DNA from: Laburnicola sp. R22_1
Lineage: Eukaryota; Ascomycota; Dothideomycetes; Pleosporales; Didymosphaeriaceae
Assembly (NCBI GenBank): GCA_014281115.1
Contig: JACONQ010000010.1
Span: 1,240,001-1,304,000 of the forward strand
Reading direction: 5' to 3'
DNA: 64,000 bases
Part shown: piece after piece, positions 12,113 to 22,790 of the stretch
Position numbering within the stretch: the stretch's first letter is position 1
Layout: each line of letters begins with the position of its first letter
Made by a program: the position numbers and the translations under genes
The notes under the pieces: generated by a model
The model's input: the letters and a program-made list of their open reading frames with translations, nothing else
Told to the model about the DNA's origin: nothing
Database searches by the model: none

Positions 12113-13104
12113 ATGGCCTCAATGTCTTCAGCTATGGCTTCCCTCACGGCTTCTGCCTCTCCGACGCCCCTCCCCACCGTCCTTCCCGATGTCGAGCAGC
12201 AGTTTGTGGGCGAGACGGGCAAGAGGACTCTCTGGGTCATCTTTGTGGCCATGGTGATCGCTTCGGCGGCCTTTGCAGCCATGTCGTGGAGGGTTCCAGT
12301 TGTATGTTTCCCATCCGCCTTGTAGAGCGTCCCGCGCTTACACAGCAATACAGCAACGACGTCTATACCACGTGATTACGACCCTCATCCTCATCTTTGC
12401 GTCCATCTCGTACTTCGCCTTGGCAACTGGCCAAGGTGTGTCTGTTCACGAGACCATCGTCCGCCACCCGCATGAGCATGTCCCGGACACCACTACCACC
12501 GTCCTCCGCCAGGTCTTCTGGGCCCGCTACGTTGACTGGGCCTTGACGACACCTCTCCTCCTGCTTGACCTCAGTCTGCTTGCAGGGCTTAACGGTGCAC
12601 ACATCACCATGGCCATCGTTGCGGATGTTATCATGATCTTGACCGGTCTGTTCGCGGCCTTTGGTAACGAGGGCACCCCGCAGAAGTGGGGTTGGTACGC
12701 GATTGCCTGCATTGCCTACCTGGTAGTCATCTGGCATTTGGCTGTCAATGGCCGCGCCCACGCCCGTGCCAGGAGCGAGAAGGTTGGAAAGTTCTTCATG
12801 GCCATTGCAGGCTTCACCGTCATCGTCTGGACGGCCTATCCCATGTAAGTTCGCATCTGCATCAGCTAGTAACTATGCTAACAGCTATAGTATCTGGGGC
12901 ATCGCCGATGGATCCCGTAAGATGTCTGTTGACGCTGAAATCATCGCATATGCCGTCCTAGATGTCCTTGCCAAACCAGTCTTTGGTATCTGGCTTCTCG
13001 TCACTCACTCAAAACTCCCAGAGATGGACATTGACCTCGGCGGCTTCTGGTCGTACGGCCTGGGCGGTGAGGGCGCTGTTCGTCTTGAGGACGATGGTGC
13101 CTAA
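12113..13104 (+). CDS. Microbial-type opsin, proton-pump signature
   Basis: Seven-helix retinal protein related to the light-driven proton pump of Leptosphaeria. Exons 12113-12301, 12354-12844 and 12891-13104 give 297 aa. Numbering from the ATG at 12,113, helix C has R121, D124 (Schiff-base counter-ion, D85 of bacteriorhodopsin), T128 and D135 (proton donor, D96). Helix G has D251 and K255 (retinal Schiff base) in VLDVLAKPVFG. The D-T-D triad predicts outward proton pumping. Intron 2 has a GCTAAC branch site just upstream of CTATAG. Retinal would come from carRA plus carX about 38 kb downstream. The pump assignment is family inference; opsin identity is very secure. Confidence 0.95.
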
Positions 13105-13764
13105 GCACCATGTCTCCCAAGGTGCATCCAATAGCATAGCTCAGAATGTGAATACGACGCGAATGATGGGTCAAAAGGAGTATGGTCAGTCGATATCCCT
13201 CATTGCGAACAACAAAATGGAAGCAGTCCGAGTGGAGACTGGATGAGAGTCGGGGAGTATGTCGAAACTTGCACAGGATTTGCGTTTGTTCACTATTTCA
13301 TTCTATAGGTAATTAATCGTGAATGCAGCAGTTAGTGGCAAGCATGTCTGTCATTGCGTTTGATCGTTTCGATTTCCCATATATCTTGGGTGCCTGTTAC
13401 TTGACACCACGAACACGCTCATCAATCGCGGCTTGGACGGCGTCCATGCCCACCCCCCAACTACGCCACGAGCAACACCACTTGTGTCGCACCGGGCAAC
13501 AAGTACGAGCTGAAAGCAACGCGTGACATGGTACGTAAATCACGCCGCGCGGGGCACGGGGCGCGGGTTGGCTGCCTGGTATGATGCAGGCAGGTGCAGG
13601 GCGGTTGCTCGGTCACCCCGCTCCTATGTTTCGCAGCTCAAAGCGGCGTCCTTTCATCAATCGCACCACAGCACACCCGAGCTGCCTCCTACAAGTACCG
13701 CAGACACGCACCACCGGCTGCCCCTTATACAGCTCAAGACACCTGCATTTTCTAAGCACTCACC
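13105..13764. other. Intergenic, opsin 3' region and RPEL-gene promoter
   Basis: It holds the opsin 3' end and, from about 13,540, a GC-rich upstream region for the RPEL gene. I recognise no gene. Confidence 0.5.
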
Positions 13765-14269
13765 ATGACCGATAACAACGTCGACCAGACGCCCATCCCG
13801 CCTGTCCGCGAGAGCTTGGAGCGCCGCAACAGTTTGGAGAAGCACCTACAACACCGCCCCGATGCGCAGGACCTGAAGAACAGGCACATCCTGCTGGACA
13901 CGACTACTGCGCCGTATGTTCTGCTTGCCAACGCCTTTGTAGCCAAGCTGTGGGAGCAAACATCAGGACAATGCTAACGCACCTCCGCACAGGGCCCTGC
14001 AGGCAAAAGCGCTGGAGCTCGAGCGACAGCGCGCCACCGACAACCTCAAGAAGGGACTCCAGCACCGCCCTGAGCGCGAGGAGCTCGTCGAGCGGAATAT
14101 CCTGCCCGATTCCACTGCCGCTCCCGCTCTCCAAGGTCACCAGAAGGAGCTTGAGAAACACATGCGCGCAAACAATTTGGAGAAAGGGCTGCAGCACCGT
14201 CCCTCTCCCGATGAGCTCGTCAAGAAGGGCATTCTCGACGCGGAAGAGAACCCGTTGAAGGACTCGTGA
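13765..14269 (+). CDS. Small protein with three RPEL repeats
   Basis: Exons 13765-13913 and 13993-14269 (79-nt intron) give 141 aa. Nearly the whole protein is three tandem RPEL-type repeats built on LxxxLQHRPxxxELxxxxIL, at roughly residues 25-50, 63-88 and 103-128. In animals RPEL motifs bind G-actin (MRTF, Phactr); short fungal proteins made only of RPEL repeats are known from many ascomycetes but not well characterised. In repeat 1 the expected Pro after ILL is replaced by Asp, and in repeat 3 the motif ends ILDAE. Actin binding is inference. The gene is convergent with the DUF2264 gene. Confidence 0.85.
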
Positions 14270-14503
14270 GCGTGACGACAGCAACGATGACAGACGGCGC
14301 GGGATCGTGGGCTGGGGTATAACTCATGGCATGAACATTGGAACAGGTTCTTCTTTCGGGCGTTATTGAGCACATGGAGGAGGGGCTGAATTGTATTGTA
14401 CTGCGCACAGGATCATGATACTCTGCAATTTAGCATGACACATTTGCACGTGGTGGCTTTATACCTGTGGAGTCTATGTACATCTTCGTCAGCTCGAACG
14501 CGT

Positions 14504-16503
14504 CTAATCCCACTTGCCCGAGACTTTGGTCTGCAGCCACTTGGGAATCACAGGCCTCTTCTCCCACCCGGCTTTCCACTGGCCCTTCCACCCTTCGACG
14601 CTCGACGGCAATGCATACACAGCAGTAACGAACCAGGTGGTTGTTCCGGCCTTCAAGTCCTTGTGGATGGTCGGCAGCACACTCCTTGCCTCCACAAGGT
14701 TGGAGTTGGCGTCTGCAAGCAGGATGCTCCCCGCCCTCTCGTCCTGGGCCAACTCTGCGATGCCCACCGCACCAGATCTCGATGCAGCAAATGCGCTCGT
14801 CGAATCGGCCTTTCCTCCCTCGGAGATGGACTCATCCAGGCCGGTGAGATTCTTACCGTCTGATTCCCGGCAGCCGTATACAGCCCAGGCGCCCTCTGCT
14901 GTCTGGACGTCGCGGTTGGTTCGGATACGGTGGGCGCGTATGTGCCAGTTGGGCGTGCCTTCGGCTGGCGGGACGAGATACGTTAGGACATCGACATCGC
15001 TCCAGGGCTTCATGCTCGACACGAGGACGGGGACGCCGTCGTGGTTCTCAATCTCCGAGTCGCCGTTGTGTGCGCGGCGCATCTTCCAGAGCTCGCCGCC
15101 ATCATCGGACAATGCTAGAGATGATTCGGGAACGAACTGCTCTAGTGTGTATGAGCCGGTGGACACCGAGTACGTGAACGCAGCGCTGTATGCGAATCTC
15201 CCGTACTTGGCTTGCGTGTTCTTCAGCGCGTAGTGGCACGATTGGCCGCTGGAGAGGAGGAAGGAGTGGCCGCCGCTTTGGATGACGATATGCCTGGGAT
15301 GCGGAAGGGGCTTGACCACACGTTGGCCTGCAAAGGGGTGTGGCTTCTCCTGGGAGTTCCAGAACGGATGGCTCTCGGGCATGGCTAGGGGAGCAAAGGC
15401 CAACATGGACCAATATGGTGAGCCAGGCGAGTTGTAGTTCTCGGCCAGGTATGTGTTGGGATACGAGTAGCCGATGCTCAGCATGCCGTTTGGCTGAAAG
15501 ATGTCTTTCTGCGTCGTCCACCAGCGCAGGTTCCGCAACCAGATACCTTTTACCACGCCCCAGGACAACGGGTTGGGCAGCTCAACGTCAGCAAAGACCA
15601 CGGCGCCCCAGAAGGCTACCATGGCCCATCGATACGTCAGTGAGCGGCCAAAGGTGATGGCTCGGCCCTCCGGGTCGAAGTAGTGCACAAAATCGAGTGC
15701 ATACTGGCGTGCCCGGTTCTTGTACTCTTCGGCTTGTGTAGGGTCTGTCTCTGCGGCTAACTTGGCGTAGAGAAGCTGCAAATACTGTATCGCGAAGGAA
15801 CCCGAGTAGTAGTCCATCTGGCGGTACCCTTCCGGACCATCGTTGGACCAGCCATCGCCGCGATAGAAGGTGTTTAGCTGCTTGATATCGGCTTCCAATC
15901 TCTCCTTGGACCACTTAGCACCGTTCTTCGCAAGGCCTAGATTGGCAAACACGCGGAACCATAACCTGTCAAGTCTCAATAGGTATGCACAGGAGGATTC
16001 GTCATATCTTACCAGTTCGTGTTGGGCATGTCTTTGTCATTCATGCTCCCGAGCCACGTCTCGACGTTCTTCTTTTGCTTGTCGGTCAACGGATCCCAAA
16101 AGTCCTTGTTCGCAATCGCAAGCGTATACCCAATTGGGCATGCCTCTACCATCCTCTGGTCTTGATCTTCCATATAGCCCCAGAACTCTTCCGACTCTGG
16201 GTCTGTACCGGCAACTAGGCCTTGCACGAAGCGCTCTGTGCCTTCGTACTTGCTTCCACCAGCGAGTAGCGGTGCGAGTCCCCACAACGGGCGTGCATAC
16301 CCTTCTACCTGTGCAGCGGTCTCGTCAAAGCGCGTTCCAGTGCTTCCTACTTTTATCATGGAGCCCTGGGGTGAAGAACCCCCAGCCAGAGGATCCAAGA
16401 GCGAGGCAACGGCCGACACGACATCATCGCGGTTTCTTAGCGGGTTGCTGTGGAACGGATGGAGGGAAAAGGCGCGATTAGCGTTGGCTACCTTCGCCGT
16501 CAT
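14504..16503 (-). CDS. DUF2264-family protein
   Basis: Exons 16503-16013 and 15965-14504, one 47-nt intron, 650 aa. The start is the ATG at 16,503 ([12 protein letters not shown]). The sequence matches the fungal and bacterial DUF2264 family, thought to have an (alpha/alpha)-barrel carbohydrate-active fold: an N-terminal helical part with [12 protein letters not shown] and [14 protein letters not shown], then the conserved blocks [38 protein letters not shown] and [13 protein letters not shown]. The C-terminal part after about residue 400 is beta-rich. There is no signal peptide, so it is probably cytosolic. Substrate unknown; action on uronic-acid-type saccharides is only a guess from the fold. 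Confidence 0.85.
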
Positions 16504-17816
16504 TGTCTTGGATGACAATTTGTAAAGCTACGACAAGCTTCTCTGTTGTATGTTCAGTGGGGTAGATCTCGTGGGAACTGCAGCCGAGGTCTCTGTCTGC
16601 TTTCTCCCGAAGGTCCGAATGCCGGTAACCCAAAAGCGAATGCGGACGAGGACGATAAACACGATCTTTTTGGTCTGCTATGCTGAGCCTGAACGCGGGA
16701 GTCGGCCGTGGAGCGTGGTGGGATGATAAGATGGTGGCGCCCGAGATTCGAATCTACCAGCTATCCTGGCCCTCTCGGCATCTTCTATGCGTCTTCTACC
16801 GCTCGCGTGGAACGCAGGTCGTATATGCAGCGTGAATTTTGCCTGACAGTCGTGCAGGTCTTGCAATCTACCCGCGCCATGTCTTTGCCGTGGCTAATGT
16901 TGTCTTGGGCCTACACCAGCCTAGTCCTCAAATTCAAACGCAGGCAGCTGATCCGCCATCAACTGTGATCCGATCCATCGCCTAGATGCAATGGTCGGAA
17001 ATCAAAAGCGCTCAACAAGTCCATGGCAAAGTTCCGGACTCGCGTGATCTCGCAGAATCGAGGTCACGATGTCGTGGGGTCGAGCCCACAATTCACGGAT
17101 AAATGCGCGGGGCCTTAGACGGGCAAATACCGCGGCCCACAACGCCCCCTACCCCAGCTTTCTACCTTTACCGGGTTTACCCCCGGGCCTCCGCACAGCG
17201 GTCCAAAAGAGCGCTCGAGCGCTGAGCGTCGATCGCGCTTGGCAACGCCATGGCGGGATTCTTATGTTCCACCACTGACGGGTGGGAATTTGCGCCGCGC
17301 GCGGAATTCGCATTGGGATCAGACAGTGGGCACGGCACTGATTCGAGCGGAGGAGGTCGGGCCTATAGGACTGGGGAAGGTCTGGAATCGTGTGGGGAGC
17401 TGTCACTGGAGGAAAGAAACAAGGCCTCAAGGCGTCTGGGCATCTGGGGAACCCCATCTATCGAGTCATGACGAATCATGGCGGGAGGCGAGCCGTTGAT
17501 GCGAATCCTGAGCGCTTGGACCATGGTGTTTATATAGATGGGGAGTGTCAGGGTCTGTAATCAAAGTTTCTCTTTTCGAGTTGCTTTCTTCCTGCGTCCA
17601 CTTGGTCGGGATCTTTTGTTGAGGATCGAAGAAAGGCCGATAGTGAGCGTTGTCTGCCGGTATGTCAAGGTTCTTGTTCGTCAGTTTTGTGCAACACAGC
17701 GTCCGAAGTTGCTTCGTTTCGAAACATTGATTTCATCCCATATCCATCGACTGACAGCTCCTTCAGGACTGAGCTCTACGATCTTCCCCGGACACTCCTG
17801 TCGACAAGTCTGTATT
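16504..17816. other. Intergenic, 1.3 kb, divergent promoter region
   Basis: Shared upstream region of the DUF2264 gene and the sugar transporter. It is GC-rich between 17,050 and 17,500. I see no gene and no RNA gene I can defend. Confidence 0.5.
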
Positions 17817-19670
17817 ATGGCTTCCTCCATGGTAGGCTCCAACATGGATAATGCGAATGCTCCAGCAGGCAAAGTCCCCCTGGGCGCCCGCTTCCTGTAC
17901 AAAATCATCAAGAACAAGGCCATGAAAGAGGATCCGCCGGAAATCTACGGCTGGCGCACTTTCATGATGGCCTGCTCTGCGTGCTTCGGAGGCATGCTTT
18001 TCGGGTTCGATATCGGTACGATTGGCGGTGTCTTGACGCTGCCTGCGTTTATGGAGTACGTACAGTCCACGTCCATGCCAGCCCATAGCGTGGAGAGCTG
18101 ACTTTGGTCTCTAGTAAATACGGACTCACGGAGTTGGACGACAAGGGGAGAGCCGACCTCGGTGCGAACATTGCGTCCACACTCCAGGCTGGGTGTTTCT
18201 TTGGCTGCTTTCTCGCATCCTGGGTCGCGGACCGATGGGGACGCAAAAATTCGCTGATCTTCAATGGCCTTGTCACCGTCGTCGGATGTATCATACAGGC
18301 TGCCAGCTCCGGAAGCATTCCTTCCATGTATGTTGGTCGGTACGTATTCAACCTCCATCCCACACTTTGACCGACATGCTAACAATGCTTGTAGCTGTGT
18401 CGCTGGTGTCGGTGTCGGTGGTTGCTCCATGGTTGTTCCTCTCTACATCTCCGAGAACGCGCCCCGCGCCATCCGTGGCGGTCTCACGGGTATCTACCAG
18501 CTCTTCATCGCCGCCGGAGTCATGCTCGCCTTCTGGGTCAACTACGGGTCCATTCTCCACCTGCGCGGCGCCTCGACCTACATCGTGCCGCTGGCCATGC
18601 AAGCTCTGCCCGCCGTCGTCCTCATCGGCTGCATGCTGCTCAACAAGGAATCTCCGCGCTGGCTTGCAAAGGCTGACCGCTGGGAGCAGGCCGCAGCCGT
18701 ACTCGCCCGTGTCCGCCACCTGTCTATCACACACCCCTACGTCCAGGCCGAACTGAAGGATATTAGTGACCAGCTGGAGCACGAGCGCGCCCTCATCGGT
18801 GGCGCTGGCCTGAAAGATCTCCTCCGCGAGATGGTCACCATCCCTGGAAACAGGAAGCGCATGCTCATCTCCATCGGCCTCATGATCTGCCAGCAAATGA
18901 CGGGCACCAACGCCATCAACTACTACGCACCCCAGATCTTCAAGAACCTCGGCCTCGTCGGCACAAGCACCAACCTCTTCGCCACCGGCATTTACGGCGT
19001 CGTGAAGATGACAACATGCGCGGCCTTCCTCCTCTTCGCCGCCGACTCGCTCGGTCGCCGCAGGTCACTGCTCTGGACTTCCATCGCACAGGGATGCGCC
19101 ATGCTGTACATCGGTCTGTACGTGCGCATCAGCCCGCCCGTCGAAGGCCAGCCCGTGCCTCCTGCCGGTTACTTCGCGCTGGTGTGCATTTTCTTGTTCG
19201 CCGGCTTCTTCCAGTGGGGCTGGGGTCCCGTATGCTGGATCTACGTGTCGGAGATCCCTACTGCGCGGCTGCGCTCGCTCAACGTGGCTATTGCTGCTGC
19301 GACGCAGTGGCTGTTCAACTTTGTTGTTGCCCGCGCGACGCCGACCATGATTGTTACTGTCGGTGCGCACGGCTATGGGTAAGTCGCTCCTTCCTTGCTT
19401 TGCCGGCTTCGGATCCGGAACAGCATCGACTAACAACTTGACAGTGCCTTCATCATCTACTCGTGCTTCTGCTTCTCCATGTTCTTCTTCGTATGGTTCC
19501 TCATCCCCGAGACCAAGGGTCTCTCCCTCGAGAAGATGGACGACTTGTTCGGGGTAACGGAGCTGGCCAAGCAAGTTGAGCACGAGAGCGAGACACACCG
19601 TAAAAGCACCGAGGTTGGCCTCGACGGCAAGGAGGTTATGCGTGAGGAACGGAAAGAGATTTCTCCATAA
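17817..19670 (+). CDS. MFS sugar transporter
   Basis: Plasma-membrane sugar/proton symporter of the MFS sugar-porter family. Exons 17817-18055, 18115-18339, 18395-19378 and 19445-19670 give 557 aa. Family signatures are present in order: [13 protein letters not shown] in TM1, DRWGRKNSL in loop 2-3, [26 protein letters not shown] in TM7, [20 protein letters not shown] and the C-terminal [16 protein letters not shown]. An N-terminal EIYGWR segment precedes TM1. The QQxTGxNxxxYY block favours hexoses; a quinate or polyol permease is the alternative. All three introns are 55-66 nt with clear GT-AG ends. Confidence 0.92.
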
Positions 19671-20357
19671 GTGGTTCGCTCTTTTTCATGTTGTAGTGCT
19701 TGGGAGACTGGGAATGGAAGTATACCCTCGCGAGCTACGTATCACTCGTTGCGTAATTTGCATGATCTTTACAAATGTGCCGGGCGTAATCGCGGTGCAA
19801 TTAGCTCTTCGAGTGCGTGAGGCAGTACTGGACTCATACTCGGCTTAATTTTATCTGTGAGTAGCCATCAATCAAATACCGAACAAAAGAGCACTCAATT
19901 CAAACAGTCCATTCGCTACAACACTCAACGGTGGGGGGTATCATAAAACTACACATAAAAGTACAGCCGCCCGTGCCAGAAGATAACAATCAGGCCGACT
20001 GTGACGCAAGCCTAGGCCCAACTAGAATCTCCAACATACAATCTGCGAGCGGAACTAGATCCAAACATTAAGGAAACGATATGCAGGTGAGAGGATGGGT
20101 AGTCCGTATACGCACTCGGGTATTTCCTAGAGGCGACTCCGGAGATGAAAAATGAACATAGGAAACATTCGTAGGACGTTGAGATCACACTCAACGTATG
20201 GGCCGGTTGCGCCGTGGTAGGGATACAGCCGTCATGTGGTGGTAAACGCCGAACCCATGAAAACACCGTATAGATCTGTGAGAACAAAAGAAAATGAAGA
20301 GGAACTGATATGATGTCTGCATGCCCCTTCAGCGACAAGCAAGGGGACGGGTAGATG
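19671..20357. other. Intergenic, convergent 3' regions
   Basis: Space between two convergent genes. No gene, repeat or RNA is recognised. Confidence 0.5.
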
Positions 20358-22379
20358 TTATAAGGGTGATGCTAGAGGTGATATGATGCTGAGTAATCCG
20401 GAAGGAGCGTGCTTTCCGCCATCGAAGTCGACCCCGCTGTCTCGGTCTGCGCGTTCTGACGCGGTCGGTGAAATAGCGTCCATTGGGTCCGTTTCACGCT
20501 GCGGAGGGCTCCAAGGGCTCAAGAGCGTCCTTGACTCTTCGTCCTGTTCGTTCTCGGGCCGCTCCTCGGAACTCAAGACACGGCCTCCGAGCTGGACGTC
20601 GCTGGGACGCACTTGATATGCTAGGGCCTTTTGGCCGTCCTTGATGAGCTCCTCGGTCCAGCTAAGACAGCGCTTCAGGCTCTGGTTCATCTTTTGGCTG
20701 TCGACAAGAAGTTCTCGATGTTTGGCAAGATCCAAGCGTAGGCGCTTTTCGTCCCGGAGCCGGTGGGCTTCGTCACGTTCCGCTAGCGCAGTCTCACTCA
20801 TGATGCTCTCGTCAAAAGAAGATTCGCTACTCTCTTCCGGTTCTTCCTCTTCCGGTTCTTCCTGCCCAGACATGTCTGATAAACTTCCAAGCTCGGAGAC
20901 GCCGAGGGCAGAAAATTCTTCCAGGTTCGAGACAGTGTCTGTCGAGAAACGCCCGGCGCGGCTCATGCGTCGGAACCGCCGCAACTCGGCTTTCTGCTTT
21001 CGAATTTCCCTTTCAAGCGACCGATTGATGGCCAGCAGAGAGTTGTTGCTGATCTCGAGATCTAGTACTTTCCGCTCGCGGCGTGCATTTGCGGCAAGCT
21101 CGTTCATGTGCTCCAAAACACTCTGCCCTGGGCCTGTTTTGGTGGGGCTGAGAGGATTTGGAGATTGCAAACCTGACGGGACACCCGTAGGTTCAGGGGG
21201 CGCCGAAGCTACGCTTTCAGGGAGCGAACTATTGCTCACGACTCGTTTCTCATTATGGAGCGGACTAGGCACAATATGAGGCATGTCGTGCGAAGCAACT
21301 TTCTTCAATGAATGCACGGAGTCGATAGAGCTGAGGCTTGCGCTTTTGGCATGGCCAAAACGCACTGCAGAGGAAGCAACGCTTGATCGTCTTCCAGAAG
21401 TATCATCTCCTATATCCGAAAGATGAGATCCGGACAGGATAGATAGAGCTGAAGGTCGGCTGTGGAGGTTGGGTCGCATAACTTGGGACGCACCCTTCCT
21501 GTACGAGAGATGAATGTTTTCCTTTGTGGGAGAGGGTGGGCGCAGCGAGTTCTGACTGTCTGCAGTGTGGAGGCTGGACCAAGGTTCCGGCGACGCTGAT
21601 ACGGCCGGAGGTGTCAGGATTGGCGGGCTATCTCTCGGTTCCGATAGCGAATCTGCGTGGAAGAATTTGCTTTCCGTCGGCGTCCTGCCCACGGCGGACA
21701 ATGGCGGAGAGGGCACGATGAGTGGACGCAGGGTCTCGCCTTGCTCTCCATTGGCGTAGAAGAAGACGGGTGCCTTCTTTTGTGGTTGTGGCGGCGGTTC
21801 CGGGGCGCGGGCATCGTTGGCATGGAAGAACATGGGCGATGCCGAGGCACCCCGCGCCCCACCGGCGTCTGAGGCATGATTGTAGATGTTGGACAATGGC
21901 GGTCTTGGTGTCGAGGTGACAGAGTGACTGTTCCCTCCGACTACGCTTCTCGGCCGCTTGTTCTGGGCAGTACTCAGCGCGTTGGGCCCGAAGCCGCCCT
22001 GGCCATGGCCGATGCCCTGCTCTTTCTGTGGGAAGTCGAAGGTAGATGCCGGCCGCGAGGTGATTGGGGTACCGGACGGCGTGCCACTCGGCGTCGAGAT
22101 GGCGCTCCCACCGCCGACGCGGGATTTTCTCGAGGACGACCGTGGCGTGACATTGCTGTGGATGAAGGCTTTGACCGGCGTGACGTCTTCGTGCAGCGCT
22201 GTGCTCATGCGTGGAGTGCTCCCAACATTGCTGCGCGGTGTGCGGCTGCCCTGGGTGCTGCTGGTCGAGGCGGCCGAGGGTGCCAGTCGAGGGGCCACGG
22301 GCGTCTTCGCGGTGCGGCAGGTAGCGAGGGTGGGCTTCAGCGGCCGCGCGGTGTTCGAGTTGGTGCGGTCTGTGGGCAT
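20358..22379 (-). CDS. Conserved fungal coiled-coil protein, function unknown
   Basis: Single exon, 673 aa, ATG at 22,379. The first 400 residues are low-complexity, rich in Ser, Pro and Thr with basic clusters (RSSSRKSRV), and contain a recurring pattern of FFHAND/FFYANGE/FFHAD boxes near residues 180, 205 and 240. Residues of about 420-475 form a coiled coil (RERKVLDLEI to IRKQKAELRRFRR), followed by an acidic run (EEPEEEEPEESSESS) and a second helical segment (RDEAHRLRDEKRLRLDLAKH). There are no membrane segments. I do not recognise the family; a cytoskeletal or nuclear scaffold is possible. It is divergent from the polymerase kappa gene with a 411-bp shared upstream region. Confidence 0.8.
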   Translation of the reverse strand: MPTDRTNSNTARPLKPTLATCRTAKTPVAPRLAPSAASTSSTQGSRTPRSNVGSTPRMSTALHEDVTPVKAFIHSNVTPRSSSRKSRVGGGSAISTPSGTPSGTPITSRPASTFDFPQKEQGIGHGQGGFGPNALSTAQNKRPRSVVGGNSHSVTSTPRPPLSNIYNHASDAGGARGASASPMFFHANDARAPEPPPQPQKKAPVFFYANGEQGETLRPLIVPSPPLSAVGRTPTESKFFHADSLSEPRDSPPILTPPAVSASPEPWSSLHTADSQNSLRPPSPTKENIHLSYRKGASQVMRPNLHSRPSALSILSGSHLSDIGDDTSGRRSSVASSAVRFGHAKSASLSSIDSVHSLKKVASHDMPHIVPSPLHNEKRVVSNSSLPESVASAPPEPTGVPSGLQSPNPLSPTKTGPGQSVLEHMNELAANARRERKVLDLEISNNSLLAINRSLEREIRKQKAELRRFRRMSRAGRFSTDTVSNLEEFSALGVSELGSLSDMSGQEEPEEEEPEESSESSFDESIMSETALAERDEAHRLRDEKRLRLDLAKHRELLVDSQKMNQSLKRCLSWTEELIKDGQKALAYQVRPSDVQLGGRVLSSEERPENEQDEESRTLLSPWSPPQRETDPMDAISPTASERADRDSGVDFDGGKHAPSGLLSIISPLASPL

Positions 22380-22790
22380 GGTCCGCAGCGGTTATGCGGG
22401 ATCGGAGGACAGGCGGCGTGATCGAGGGGCGGGCATGGCCGTAGGGGGTGGCCGTGGGTGGTTGCTGGGCGGGCGTGTGCGTGTTGATGTTGATGTTCTG
22501 TTCTGTTCTGTTCTCCGCGGCAATGGCGGTGGTGAAACAGCCCAAACAAAGCGGATTCCAAGTGTCGCGGGCCGCGTTCACAGCGGCTGAAGGGGGCGGG
22601 CGAGGCAGGCGGTGGCGGCCATGGCGAGGCGGTGATGGAGGCGACGGAGGGGTTTTCGGACGGCTCCTTGTTGTTGTGCTATGACACTGATAGTGGGCCA
22701 AAGTAGGCCCGAAGCAGGCAGGCGCGGTCCGTCGCGTCCTGACAATCGCGTTAGCCCTGGGTACTCATCTCGCATGGCTCCACAGGCATC
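22380..22790. promoter_or_regulatory. Divergent promoter, coiled-coil gene / pol kappa
   Basis: A 411-bp GC-rich interval between two head-to-head start codons. No TATA box or specific operator is evident. Confidence 0.45.

Noticed and set aside
16700..17130. Possible tRNA (T-loop-like GATTCGAATC at about 16,745 and GGGTCGAGCCC at about 17,078)
   Set aside because: No matching acceptor, D-arm or anticodon stem could be placed around either.
17100..17460. Several SYGGRG (CreA-type) hexamers upstream of the sugar transporter
   Set aside because: The number seen is what a GC-rich interval of this size would give by chance.
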